Shown here piece by piece: positions 57,096 through 64,000 of a stretch of DNA of 64,000 nucleotides. The position numbers and the translations under genes were made by a program. Source of the DNA: Brachionus manjavacas. Taxonomy: Eukaryota > Rotifera > Eurotatoria > Ploima > Brachionidae. Position 1 is the first letter of the stretch. Every line of letters starts with the position of its first letter. The notes beneath the pieces are model-generated. The model worked only from the letters and a program-made list of their open reading frames with translations, was not told where the DNA came from and ran no database searches. Location: the NCBI GenBank assembly GCA_019054805.1, contig JAHQIY010000045.1:57507-121506 (forward strand), written 5' to 3'.

Positions 57096-57980
57096 ATGTT
57101 GGCACATTTACTCCTTGTTCTGAATGTTAGTTTGGTCATCTTGAACTCCGCAGTCTGCTCGATAGCGATCTGCGTTGTGGCCGTTTTTAAGTTTGTTTTG
57201 CCAAGTGCTGCACTTAAAGCAAAGGGCACTCAGTTTGCCAATAAGATAATGTGGCTTTGGGCAACAATAAACTCTTCCATTCTTAACGTTTCGAACCGAA
57301 TTGAGTGGGATATTCAAGGCGGTGACGAACTGAAAAAAGATGGTTGGTACTTGATGATCAGTAACCACCTTAGCTGGACAGATATTGTTGTACTGTGCTG
57401 TGTGTTCAAAGATCGCATTCCGATGCCAAAATTTTTTCTTAAGCAGCAACTGCTCTATGTACCATTCATCGGTATGGCTTGTTGGGCTCTCGATATGCCA
57501 TTTATGCGTCGCTATTCACGCGAATATCTGATTCGTCATCCGGAGAAACGTGGGCAGGATTTGGCAACCACTCGTCGTTCATGTGCTAAGTTCAAGCACA
57601 CCCCTACAACGGTTGTGAACTATGTGGAAGGGACACGCTTTACCCAAGACAAACAGCGTAAAAGCAAAGCGGGTTATCAATATCTTCTGCAGCCTAAAAC
57701 GGGTGGGATAGCGTATACGCTCGCAGCGATGGGCGATCAGTTTGAGAGCATTATTGATGTCACGTTAGCGTATCCAGAGAATACACAAAAACCGTTTAAA
57801 GATGCTCTTATGGGCCGTATGACCAAGATCGTTGTTCGCACCAAAGTCTTGCCTGTGGATGAGCAAGTGCGAGGCGATTACTTTAATGACAAGCCATACA
57901 AGCGCCAATTTCAGCAGTGGTTAGGCGATGTTTGGCAACAGAAAGATGAATTGCTACAGCAAGTACACCAAGATAAGTGA
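57096..57980 (+). CDS. yihG: Probable 1-acylglycerol-3-phosphate acyltransferase YihG
   Basis: 294 residues with an N-terminal membrane segment and the PlsC-type motif I (ISNHLSWTDI, Asn-His-x4-Asp) and motif III (NYVEGTRFT). It closely follows E. coli YihG (SCWALDMPFMRRYSRE-like segment, then YLIRHPEKRGQDLATTRRSC). It would acylate lysophospholipid, an alternative to PlsC. The ATG at 57096 has a weak upstream ribosome site. Confidence 0.88.
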   Translation: MLAHLLLVLNVSLVILNSAVCSIAICVVAVFKFVLPSAALKAKGTQFANKIMWLWATINSSILNVSNRIEWDIQGGDELKKDGWYLMISNHLSWTDIVVLCCVFKDRIPMPKFFLKQQLLYVPFIGMACWALDMPFMRRYSREYLIRHPEKRGQDLATTRRSCAKFKHTPTTVVNYVEGTRFTQDKQRKSKAGYQYLLQPKTGGIAYTLAAMGDQFESIIDVTLAYPENTQKPFKDALMGRMTKIVVRTKVLPVDEQVRGDYFNDKPYKRQFQQWLGDVWQQKDELLQQVHQDK

Positions 57981-57998
57981 TTAAATTTAAAGAATAAA

Positions 57999-58020
57999 AA
58001 AGGGAGCGTTTGCTCCCTTT
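57999..58020. terminator. Bidirectional terminator between yihG and dsbA
   Basis: AAAGGGAGC-GTTT-GCTCCCTTT, extendable with A/T pairs, between two convergent genes. Confidence 0.88.
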
Positions 58021-58031
58021 TTACTTGGTGA

Positions 58032-58634
58032 CTATTTTAGCGTTAGTAAGTAATTGACTAAGGCAAAGTATTCATCCAGAGAGGTGATTGAGCCTGCTTC
58101 CACTAAGTATTTGTTGTTAACAATAACCGCTGGAACACCTGATAGGCCGCTGTTTTTAAACTGTTTATCGAAACGACGAACCATTGAATCTACCGCAAAA
58201 CCGTTAAATGCTGCGTCGAATTTCTTCGCGTCGACGCCTTCATCCAAGAAGATCTGACGCAGTTCTTCATCATTCTTAGGTGCTTTGCGCATGTTGTGAA
58301 TGCGGTTAAATAGCACGGGTGTCATCTTGTCTTCTACTTTCAGTACAATCATGGTCGCGTAAGCTTTGCTCATCGACTCACCCATGTTGCCGCCCATAAA
58401 AGAAACATGATTTTTCTGGAACTTGGCATCTTTAGGTAGCTTAGTTTTTAGCTGCTGAATGATAGGCTCGAACGAGTGACAGTGTGGGCAGTAGAAAGAG
58501 AAAAACTCCGTTACGGTTGGTTTCTTTGAGGCTTCTAAATCCAGCACCTTGTAGTGCTCACCTTGGTTGAACTGCGCAGCGTGAGCAGATAGGCTCAACA
58601 TCAGTGTGGCAACTAGTGCAAACAGCTTTTTCAT
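58032..58634 (-). CDS. dsbA: Thiol:disulfide interchange protein DsbA
   Basis: 200-residue periplasmic oxidase. Signal peptide [19 protein letters not shown] (residues 1-19), active site Cys49-Pro-His-Cys52 in [13 protein letters not shown] and the cis-proline loop [11 protein letters not shown]. It introduces disulfides in secreted proteins, including the pili and enzymes of vibrios. ATG at 58634 chosen so that the signal peptide is at the N-terminus; a longer reading would overlap srkA. It follows srkA by 25 bases, one operon. Confidence 0.96.
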   Translation of the reverse strand: MKKLFALVATLMLSLSAHAAQFNQGEHYKVLDLEASKKPTVTEFFSFYCPHCHSFEPIIQQLKTKLPKDAKFQKNHVSFMGGNMGESMSKAYATMIVLKVEDKMTPVLFNRIHNMRKAPKNDEELRQIFLDEGVDAKKFDAAFNGFAVDSMVRRFDKQFKNSGLSGVPAVIVNNKYLVEAGSITSLDEYFALVNYLLTLK

Positions 58635-58659
58635 TCTTGACTCCATGTTGTCGATTTTC

Positions 58660-59646
58660 TTACCACTGTGGCATAAGTGAAAGTGGTGGCTCATCCAGTG
58701 CAGAAATCTGCTCTTTAAAAGCAAGTACCTGACTCTCCCAGTATTTTGGATCATTGAACCAAGGAAAAGCGAGAGGAAAAGCAGGATCTTGCCACCTTTT
58801 TGCTAACCATGCCATATAGTGCACCATACGTAGACCGCGCAGTGGCTCAATTAGTTTCAATTCATTGCTGTTGAAGTCGTTAAACTCCTGATAAGCCTCT
58901 AGCAGAATGTCTAACTGCATCAGCTTATCTGCTCGCTCGCCGTTAAGCAGCATCCACAAGTCCTGAATAGCAGGACCGTTACGAGAATCATCTAGGTCAA
59001 CAAACATAGGGCCATCGCGCCAAAGAATATTTCCTGGATGGCAGTCACCATGCAAACGAATCAGGCTGGTTGAGTCATCCCAGTGGTTTTCTAGAGATTT
59101 GATCAGCAGGTCGAGATCGTTAAAGAACGCATTTTCGAGATGCATTGGTATAAACTGAGAGTGTTCTAGCAACTTGCGCGGCTGATAGACGTATTCTTCG
59201 AGCCCGATGGTAGGGCGGTGTTGGAATACTTGCTTTGAGCCAACTTTATGAATGCGACCCAAAAAGCGCCCAACTCCTTCGAGTTGCTCTAGGTTATCGA
59301 CTTCAAACTGGCGCCCGCCAACACTGGCAAATAGGGCAAACAGATAGCCTTGATATTGGTGGAGAGTTTGACCGTTAATGATTGTAGGTGGAGCAACGGG
59401 TATCTCAGACTCGATCAGTTCAAGAGTAAAGTCATGTTCCTCTTGGATTTGCTCTAAGCTCCAACGCTCAGGGCGGTAAAACTTAACCACATAACGTTGG
59501 CGCTCTTCATCGGTAAACTGGTAGACGCGGTTTTCATAGCTGTTAAGGGCCAGAAATCCAGATTCCGCTCGAATACCAATGCTTTCGAGGGCATACCACA
59601 TAAAGTCAGGCGTTAACGCATCAAAGTTAAAGGCTTGCTGTGTCAT
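58660..59646 (-). CDS. srkA: Stress response kinase A (YihE)
   Basis: 328-residue protein kinase-like fold (APH/choline kinase group) with catalytic loop [12 protein letters not shown] and the metal aspartate in [12 protein letters not shown]. coli SrkA counters MazF-type death under stress. I took ATG at 59646 (MTQQAFNF), matching E. coli; the ATG at 59664 lies within a terminator hairpin of ccoG. Cotranscribed with dsbA. Confidence 0.92.
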   Translation of the reverse strand: MTQQAFNFDALTPDFMWYALESIGIRAESGFLALNSYENRVYQFTDEERQRYVVKFYRPERWSLEQIQEEHDFTLELIESEIPVAPPTIINGQTLHQYQGYLFALFASVGGRQFEVDNLEQLEGVGRFLGRIHKVGSKQVFQHRPTIGLEEYVYQPRKLLEHSQFIPMHLENAFFNDLDLLIKSLENHWDDSTSLIRLHGDCHPGNILWRDGPMFVDLDDSRNGPAIQDLWMLLNGERADKLMQLDILLEAYQEFNDFNSNELKLIEPLRGLRMVHYMAWLAKRWQDPAFPLAFPWFNDPKYWESQVLAFKEQISALDEPPLSLMPQW

Positions 59647-59652
59647 AAAATA

Positions 59653-59678
59653 AAAGAGGCTCATTGCTGAGCCTCTTT
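59653..59678 (-). terminator. ccoG terminator overlapping the srkA leader
   Basis: AAAGAGGCTCA-TTGC-TGAGCCTCTTT, a perfect 11-bp stem with a 4-base loop, followed on the minus strand by TATTTTA and the srkA start. Confidence 0.85.
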
Positions 59679-59701
59679 CCATATCTGTGAGTAGAGCGCG
59701 C

Positions 59702-61120
59702 TTAGAGTTTCTTAATAAAGCGGCTTTCTACCTCAATAGTGAAGTCTTCGCTATCGGACAGTATAAACTGAATTGTTGAAACTGAAGAGCTGAGATTGTC
59801 AGGATTGACGCCTAAACTCATTGGCAGGTTAAGGACTTCACCCGGTTCCACTTGAATAGTTTGTTTGCCATACCAAGAGACATCACTTAGGCCTTCAACG
59901 CTGAGTTTGTACTCTTGTTCTTGTTGAGTTTTATTAATGATTTTCAGGGTGTAGGTATTCTCTACTTCACCTAAGCCATTGACTCTGAACAACTGATTAC
60001 GGTCACGAAGGACGCTCAAACCTGCCGGGTCGACACTGGCAACCTGAACAAAGAACAAACCAATCATCACTAATAGTACCGCGCCATAACCGAGCAGTTT
60101 TGGACGCGCGACCTTAGTATGCTTGCCAGAGAGGCGGTGCTCCGTGGTGTAGCTAATCAGGCCTTTTTCATAGCCCATGCGATCCATGGTTTTGTCACAG
60201 GCATCAATACAAGCACCACAGTTAATACATTCATACTGTAGGCCGTCACGGATATCGATACCGGTTGGGCAAACCTGAACACAAAGGTCACAGTCAATAC
60301 AGTCACCTAAGCCCAGAGCTTTGTGATCGGCTTTGCGTGAGCGAGGGCCTCGAGTTTCACCACGTTTGCTATCATAGCCGACGATAAAGGTATCTTTGTC
60401 GAACATGGCTGATTGGAAACGAGCGTAAGGACACATGTGAACACACATAATAGAGCGCATCCAACCTGCGTTGGCGTAAGTACAGCCGGCGAAAAATAGA
60501 ACCCAGAATACCGGCCAGAATTCGGCATTAAAGGTGAAGAAACCAACCACTAGGTCTTTGATCGGTACAAAATAACCGGTAAAGGTGAAGCCGGTAGCAA
60601 GGGCAATTGCCCACCAAGCTAAGTGTTTTACACCTTTGCGCATTGCTAGATTGGCAGTGAGCTTACCTGAATCTTGCTTGCGGCGTTTGTTGGCGCTGCC
60701 TTCCAGCTTTTCCTCGAACCAAATATACATAAAGGTCCACACCGTTTGTGGGCATAGGTAGCCACACCAAACTCGACCTAAGAAAGTGGTGAGGAAAAAG
60801 AGACCAAAGGCGGCAATCATAAATAGCAGTGCAAGCAGGGTTAAGTCTTGCGGATAAAGTGTGGTGCCGAAAAAGTTAAACTGCTGATTGCCAAAGTCGA
60901 GCAAGATAGCTTGGCGTTCGCCATAAGGTATCCAAGGAATAAGAGCAAAGAAAACCAGTAGGAACCAGCCGCCATAACGACGTAGCTGTTGAAAGGTACC
61001 TTTACTCTCGCGAACATAGATTCGGTTGCTGGGATTAAACCTGTCCCCTTTGTTTTTATGGGCCTTAGGGTTAAAGGTTTTGGGAGTCACATCTTTGATA
61101 TCGATTTTATCCTGACTCAT
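59702..61120 (-). CDS. ccoG: Cytochrome c oxidase accessory protein CcoG
   Basis: 472-residue membrane iron-sulfur protein that reduces copper for assembly of cbb3 oxidase. About five helices in the N-terminal 250 residues, then two 4Fe-4S motifs, CIDCDLCVQVCP and CINCGACIDACD, and a C-terminal Ig-like periplasmic domain (FixG). The cbb3 operon itself is not in the window. Single gene with a strong terminator. Confidence 0.95.
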   Translation of the reverse strand: MSQDKIDIKDVTPKTFNPKAHKNKGDRFNPSNRIYVRESKGTFQQLRRYGGWFLLVFFALIPWIPYGERQAILLDFGNQQFNFFGTTLYPQDLTLLALLFMIAAFGLFFLTTFLGRVWCGYLCPQTVWTFMYIWFEEKLEGSANKRRKQDSGKLTANLAMRKGVKHLAWWAIALATGFTFTGYFVPIKDLVVGFFTFNAEFWPVFWVLFFAGCTYANAGWMRSIMCVHMCPYARFQSAMFDKDTFIVGYDSKRGETRGPRSRKADHKALGLGDCIDCDLCVQVCPTGIDIRDGLQYECINCGACIDACDKTMDRMGYEKGLISYTTEHRLSGKHTKVARPKLLGYGAVLLVMIGLFFVQVASVDPAGLSVLRDRNQLFRVNGLGEVENTYTLKIINKTQQEQEYKLSVEGLSDVSWYGKQTIQVEPGEVLNLPMSLGVNPDNLSSSVSTIQFILSDSEDFTIEVESRFIKKL

Positions 61121-61329
61121 TGCGCTTCCTTCTTAGGCTTCATGGTGTGATTTATACGTTTCACACTCTGTAGACATTGCTATTTTAGTAATTTCTTATG
61201 GACGGCGATTATATACGCAATAACATTTTCATTTCTTTAAGGCTATCAACCTTTAACAACAAAGATCAGTACAGTTCTATAAATAAATGGCCTAACAGTT
61301 TCTGGCTTTGTAACCAAATAGGTATAAAA

Positions 61330-61350
61330 AAAGCGACTCAAGGTCGCTTT
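61330..61350 (-). terminator. yihD terminator
   Basis: AAAGCGAC-TCAAG-GTCGCTTT followed on the minus strand by TTTTTTTATACC; 19 bases beyond the yihD stop. Confidence 0.88.
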
Positions 61351-61368
61351 CAATAAAATAGCTCGCAG

Positions 61369-61635
61369 CTAGTCAATAAGACCACGGGCACGAAGAATCG
61401 CTGTTTTAAAATCATCTTCTTGGTCTTTCTTTAGACCTGGAATCATTTCATCTTTATCACTGTTGCGCATTTTTAGATGGTAAATAAGAACATCGTCTGT
61501 CAGATCTTCTAGTTTGCCTTCATAGCCTGCTTCTTGAGCGAGCTTAACGATCATCTGTAGCAGGTTAAGTTCCTGATCTTTTTGCCATTCAGGTTCAAGT
61601 AGCTCTAGTAGCTCCTCAATACGGTGACACTTCAT
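61369..61635 (-). CDS. yihD: YihD family protein
   Basis: 88 residues, close to E. coli YihD ([23 protein letters not shown], then [24 protein letters not shown]). DUF1040; small cytoplasmic helical protein of unsettled function, in enterobacteria beside dsbA and srkA. ATG at 61635 ([10 protein letters not shown]) preferred; five codons upstream another start would be unlike the family. Confidence 0.9.
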   Translation of the reverse strand: MKCHRIEELLELLEPEWQKDQELNLLQMIVKLAQEAGYEGKLEDLTDDVLIYHLKMRNSDKDEMIPGLKKDQEDDFKTAILRARGLID

Positions 61636-61704
61636 CGGCTTTCTCCACAATATTTATAATGATTTGCTGCTAAAGGTATCAAATAGATGAAATGAAGGTA
61701 AGAA

Positions 61705-61730
61705 AAAAGCGCAGTCAGCACTGCGCTTTT
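61705..61730. terminator. Terminator after the 55-codon gene
   Basis: AAAAGCGCAGT-CAGC-ACTGCGCTTTT, 11-bp perfect stem; TTTTTTCTTACC follows on the minus strand and TTTTTAATT on the plus. Placed 4 bases from the stop of the small minus-strand gene. Confidence 0.88.
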
Positions 61731-61733
61731 TAA

Positions 61734-61901
61734 TTAGGCTGCCTTAATAACCTTAGCAGGAGCGGTTGCCATAACGGCGGTCTTCTCTACTAGAGTCATT
61801 GCTGGAGCTGATTTTTTTGCCACTGGAGTAGAAACAAATCCACTACGGCGGCGCATCGCACTACGATTTGTGTGCGAAAACCTGACTGTTGTTGGGCGCA
61901 T
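61734..61901 (-). CDS. Unrecognised 55-residue basic small protein
   Basis: Read on the minus strand: ATG at 61901, TAA at 61734-61736. It begins MRPTTVRFSHTNRSAMRRRS and ends KTAVMATAPAKVIKAA; strongly basic in the first half, then alanine-rich, with no membrane segment. AGGT stands 6 bases before the ATG, and a strong terminator follows within 30 bases, so the unit looks like a real gene. I do not recognise the family. Its leader is unusually structured (61881-62046). Confidence 0.6.
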   Translation of the reverse strand: MRPTTVRFSHTNRSAMRRRSGFVSTPVAKKSAPAMTLVEKTAVMATAPAKVIKAA

Positions 61902-62046
61902 TCAGTTACCTAACTGTCAGGCATATCCATTGCCAATGTAATGGCCTAATTAATCATGAGTTTGCTTCATTGCTGAAGTTTGGCTCTTCTGGCTCACGCC
62001 AATCCGAACAATTAATTAGGAATATTGATATGCACGCATATCAATA
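61902..62046 (-). ncRNA. Structured leader RNA of the 55-codon gene (candidate cis-regulator)
   Basis: Minus strand: a 10-bp closing stem (62011-62020 with 61945-61954) encloses two short hairpins, TGGC-GTGA-GCCA and CTTCA-GCAA-TGAAG, both capped by GNRA-type tetraloops; a third hairpin CCATT-AATGG (61927-61944) follows. The ribosome site AGGT lies in the loop of CAGTT/AACTG, and a competing 9-of-10 pair (61881-61890 with 61912-61921) encloses the start codon. A perfect 10-bp dyad (62023-62046) precedes it all. This is a description by eye, not a covariance search. Confidence 0.5.
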
Positions 62047-62193
62047 AATAGATTAGCATTATCAGTCGGATTGGTCGATATCTAATCGATTGCGATTCGC
62101 TACAATTATGTGAAGATATCTATAGTAGTGAGACAGTAAACCAGATTAGTATGAAAGTAATTTAATGGTTTCGTACGTGCCAAGGAGGTGTTG

Positions 62194-62991
62194 ATGTCGT
62201 TATTTAAGAAAACCCTGGCCAGTTTTGGTATTGGATCTGCAAAGGTTGACTCTGTTTTGCAGCAAGAAGTCTTGTATCCAGGACAAAAAGTGAATATTAC
62301 GATTCATGTCTATGGTGGGTCGACAGCACAAGAGATCGATAATATCGATCTCAAGCTCTATTGTCGCTATATCAAAGAGGTGCCTGCCAACCCAGATAAG
62401 GACAAGCACAATGCAGGGCGTATGCGTCGAGTCCCGACAAGTTATGCCTTGGCTAAATGGTCACTGCCTTACGCTTTTACCATTAATCCGGGTGAAACGC
62501 GTGACTTTGAAATTGAGCTCGATGTACCGTGGAACACACCCGTTACCATTGGTGACTCCAAGGTGTGGTTGGAGACAGGCTTGGATATTGCGATGGCAAA
62601 AGATCCGACCGACAAAGACATTCTAACCGTCAGGCCTGACCCACTGCTCGACGGTATTTTTACCGCGCTTGAAGAGCAAGGTTTACGTATTCGACAAGTA
62701 GAGTGTGAAGAAGTTGACGGCTTTGCGATGCCGTTTGTCCAAGAGTTTGAATTTGTTCCGACCACTGGGCCTTTTCATGGTCGTTGGCGAGAGCTTGAAG
62801 TTGTGGCATATCGAACTGACGATAAGTTACAGATGTGGTTTGAGATAGATCGTCACCGAGAAGGTGCAAAGGGCATGCTCGCAAGCTTGTTAGGGATTGG
62901 TGATTTGAAACGTCAAATGGAAATTCCTCTCCATACGTCCGCACAGGAAGCGGGCGCACAAGTAATTGCTTACTTGGACGAACACTCTTAA
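62194..62991 (+). CDS. Spo0M-like arrestin-fold protein
   Basis: 265 residues of the SpoOM family (sporulation-control protein of Bacillus; role in non-sporulating bacteria unclear). N-terminal Spo0M domain with MSLFKKTLASFGIGSAKVDSVL and LYPGQKVNITIHVYGG, then a beta-rich half. AAGGAGG before ATG 62194 decides the start against the in-frame GTG two codons earlier. A homologue lies in the same place in V. cholerae. Confidence 0.85.
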   Translation: MSLFKKTLASFGIGSAKVDSVLQQEVLYPGQKVNITIHVYGGSTAQEIDNIDLKLYCRYIKEVPANPDKDKHNAGRMRRVPTSYALAKWSLPYAFTINPGETRDFEIELDVPWNTPVTIGDSKVWLETGLDIAMAKDPTDKDILTVRPDPLLDGIFTALEEQGLRIRQVECEEVDGFAMPFVQEFEFVPTTGPFHGRWRELEVVAYRTDDKLQMWFEIDRHREGAKGMLASLLGIGDLKRQMEIPLHTSAQEAGAQVIAYLDEHS

Positions 62992-63011
62992 CCAAAACTT
63001 AAAAAACTTTC

Positions 63012-63029
63012 AGCTTACAAGTGTAAGCT
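63012..63029 (+). promoter_or_regulatory. FabR-like operator upstream of trhA
   Basis: AGCTTACA-AG-TGTAAGCT is a perfect 8+8 dyad. It matches the FabR operator pattern AGCnTACA-NN-TGTAnGCT with one symmetric change (T for G at position 4). In E. coli phylogenetic footprinting found FabR sites at fabA, fabB and yqfA, the trhA counterpart; here the neighbour is the trhA gene. A second imperfect dyad (ACTCTCGAGTAA with TTACTCAGAGT) lies at 63041-63074. Confidence 0.6.
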
Positions 63030-63083
63030 TAATGTGCCATACTCTCGAGTAATTATTCCATATTTACTCAGAGTAGGGCACGC

Positions 63084-63737
63084 ATGTCTGCTAATCCTCC
63101 CACTGAATACAGCACGAAAGAAGAGTTCGCTAATACGCTGACCCATGCTCTAGGTATGGTGCTCAGTACTGTCGGCTTAGTTTTACTCTTGCTCAAATCG
63201 ACCGAAAACAATGCGGATACGCTAACAATCACCAGTATGAGTATCTATGGCAGCAGCATGATAGTGCTGTTTCTTGCCTCTACGCTCTACCATGCGATTC
63301 CTTATAAGCGAGCCAAACGAGCATTAAAAACCTTTGACCATTGTGCTATCTACTTATTGATCGCGGGTAGCTACACGCCATTTCTATTAGTGAGCCTACG
63401 TACCCCGCTAGCGATTGGGCTAATGGTAGTGATCTGGAGCATTGCTCTGTTCGGCATCATTATGAAGCTTGCCTTTGTCTACCGTTTTAAAAAGCTTTCT
63501 TTAGTGACTTATCTGACCATGGGTTGGTTATCGCTGATTGTGATATACCAATTGGCGATGAACTTATCGGTTGGTGGGTTAACTCTGCTTGCCGCAGGGG
63601 GAGTGATTTACTCACTGGGAGTGATCTTCTACGTCGCAAAACGCATCCCTTACAATCATGCTATTTGGCACGGATTTGTTCTAGCAGGATGCGCTTGCCA
63701 TTTCTTCGCTATTTATCTCTACGTTGATCCCGTTTAA
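63084..63737 (+). CDS. trhA: TrhA/YqfA family membrane protein (hemolysin III-like, PAQR)
   Basis: 217 residues with about seven hydrophobic helices of the PAQR/HlyIII family. The metal-binding pattern is visible as N-terminal [36 protein letters not shown] and C-terminal [17 protein letters not shown]. coli TrhA relates to membrane energetics rather than toxicity, so the name hemolysin III should not be read as a haemolysin. A FabR-like operator precedes it. Its stop overlaps the convergent trkH stop by 4 bases. Confidence 0.88.
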   Translation: MSANPPTEYSTKEEFANTLTHALGMVLSTVGLVLLLLKSTENNADTLTITSMSIYGSSMIVLFLASTLYHAIPYKRAKRALKTFDHCAIYLLIAGSYTPFLLVSLRTPLAIGLMVVIWSIALFGIIMKLAFVYRFKKLSLVTYLTMGWLSLIVIYQLAMNLSVGGLTLLAAGGVIYSLGVIFYVAKRIPYNHAIWHGFVLAGCACHFFAIYLYVDPV

Positions 63738-64000
63738 CGTCGCCAGAAGGCTGGGAAAAACAGGACAAGCAAGGTCAAAATTTCCAGCCTTCCCATCAAC
63801 ATCCCTAGGCTTAGTAGCCATTTAGCGGCGTCTGGCAGTGGAGCAAAGTTACCCGTTGGACCGATGACTGCCCCCATACCCGGTCCAACATTGGCAACCG
63901 CAGTAATAGAACCTGAAATACTGGTGATAGGGTCGAGCCCCATAGCACTGAGGCCTCCAGCAATCGCAATGATGGTGATAAAAAACGTCAAACCAAAGGC
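63734..64000 (-). CDS. TrkH-type potassium transporter, C-terminal part only
   Basis: Partial: the 3' end of a second TrkH gene, running off the right edge. The last filter loop NVGPGMGAV and the family ending [25 protein letters not shown] are present, matching the end of the first TrkH at 798-2255 (RLEIFTLLILLTP). The apparent start at 63991 is an internal TTG; the frame continues upstream beyond 64000. In V. cholerae the corresponding gene precedes trkA. Confidence 0.9.
   Translation of the reverse strand, partial: AFGLTFFITIIAIAGGLSAMGLDPITSISGSITAVANVGPGMGAVIGPTGNFAPLPDAAKWLLSLGMLMGRLEILTLLVLFFPAFWRR

Noticed and set aside
63084-63737. Reading the hemolysin III-like gene as a true haemolysin
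   Set aside because: The gene belongs to the PAQR/TrhA family, which is widespread in harmless bacteria; the name is historical, and nothing in the sequence indicates secretion.

Overview
The window is a stretch of the main chromosome of a Vibrionaceae bacterium (most likely a Vibrio) centred on its replication origin. Three things support this: the order mioC-oriC-mnmG-rsmG-parA-parB-atp operon; the dnaA-dnaN-recF-gyrB cluster; and a run of genes (fadBA, glyQS, a MneA-type manganese exporter, ilvGMEDA, comM, dsbA, ccoG, yihD, spo0M-like, trhA, second trkH) that I recognise from the origin region of Vibrio chromosome I. Almost every gene is intact and full length. I see no prophage, insertion sequence, integron, CRISPR array or tRNA.

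Layout. 1-260: tandem rRNA-type promoters firing left, so an rRNA operon very probably begins just outside the window. 261-2925: yigZ-trkH-hemG, read leftwards. 3069-6534: FadR-controlled fadBA. 6580-8836: divergent punR/punC. 8892-10500: a solute-binding protein and an amino-acid-type ABC permease with no ATPase beside them. 10581-11942: glmU. 12094-19042: the nine-gene atpIBEFHAGDC operon. 19230-23451: mnmG-rsmG-parA-parB. 23560-23880: oriC. 23917-28235: rpmH-rnpA-yidD-yidC, mnmE and mioC. 28465-30727: a complete polar amino-acid ABC importer. 31018-37224: dnaA-dnaN-recF-gyrB, with a parS-like site inside the end of recF.

37225-37773 is a non-coding stretch with a probable small repeat element and a heat-shock-like promoter in front of ibpA. 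Then come a small lipoprotein, avtA, glyQS, and a manganese-riboswitch-controlled exporter (mneA). After these are two tiny membrane proteins, tusA, a LysR regulator facing acuI, and the ilvLGMEDA operon with an attenuator and an unlisted 29-codon leader peptide. The right end holds comM, a DUF2860-type outer-membrane protein, yihG, ccoG, srkA-dsbA, yihD, an unlisted 55-codon small gene behind a strongly folded leader, a Spo0M-like protein, trhA with a FabR-like operator, and the end of a second trkH.

The genes group into replication and segregation (oriC, dnaA, dnaN, recF, gyrB, parAB, parS), energy and membrane biogenesis (atp, yidC, ccoG, trkH), translation (rpmH, rnpA, mnmE, mnmG, rsmG, glyQS) and amino-acid supply (ilv, avtA, ABC importers). 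The least explained item is the 55-codon gene with its leader RNA at about 61705-62046. The best supported regulatory RNAs are the yybP-ykoY manganese aptamer (43432-43578) and the ilv attenuator (54037-54173).
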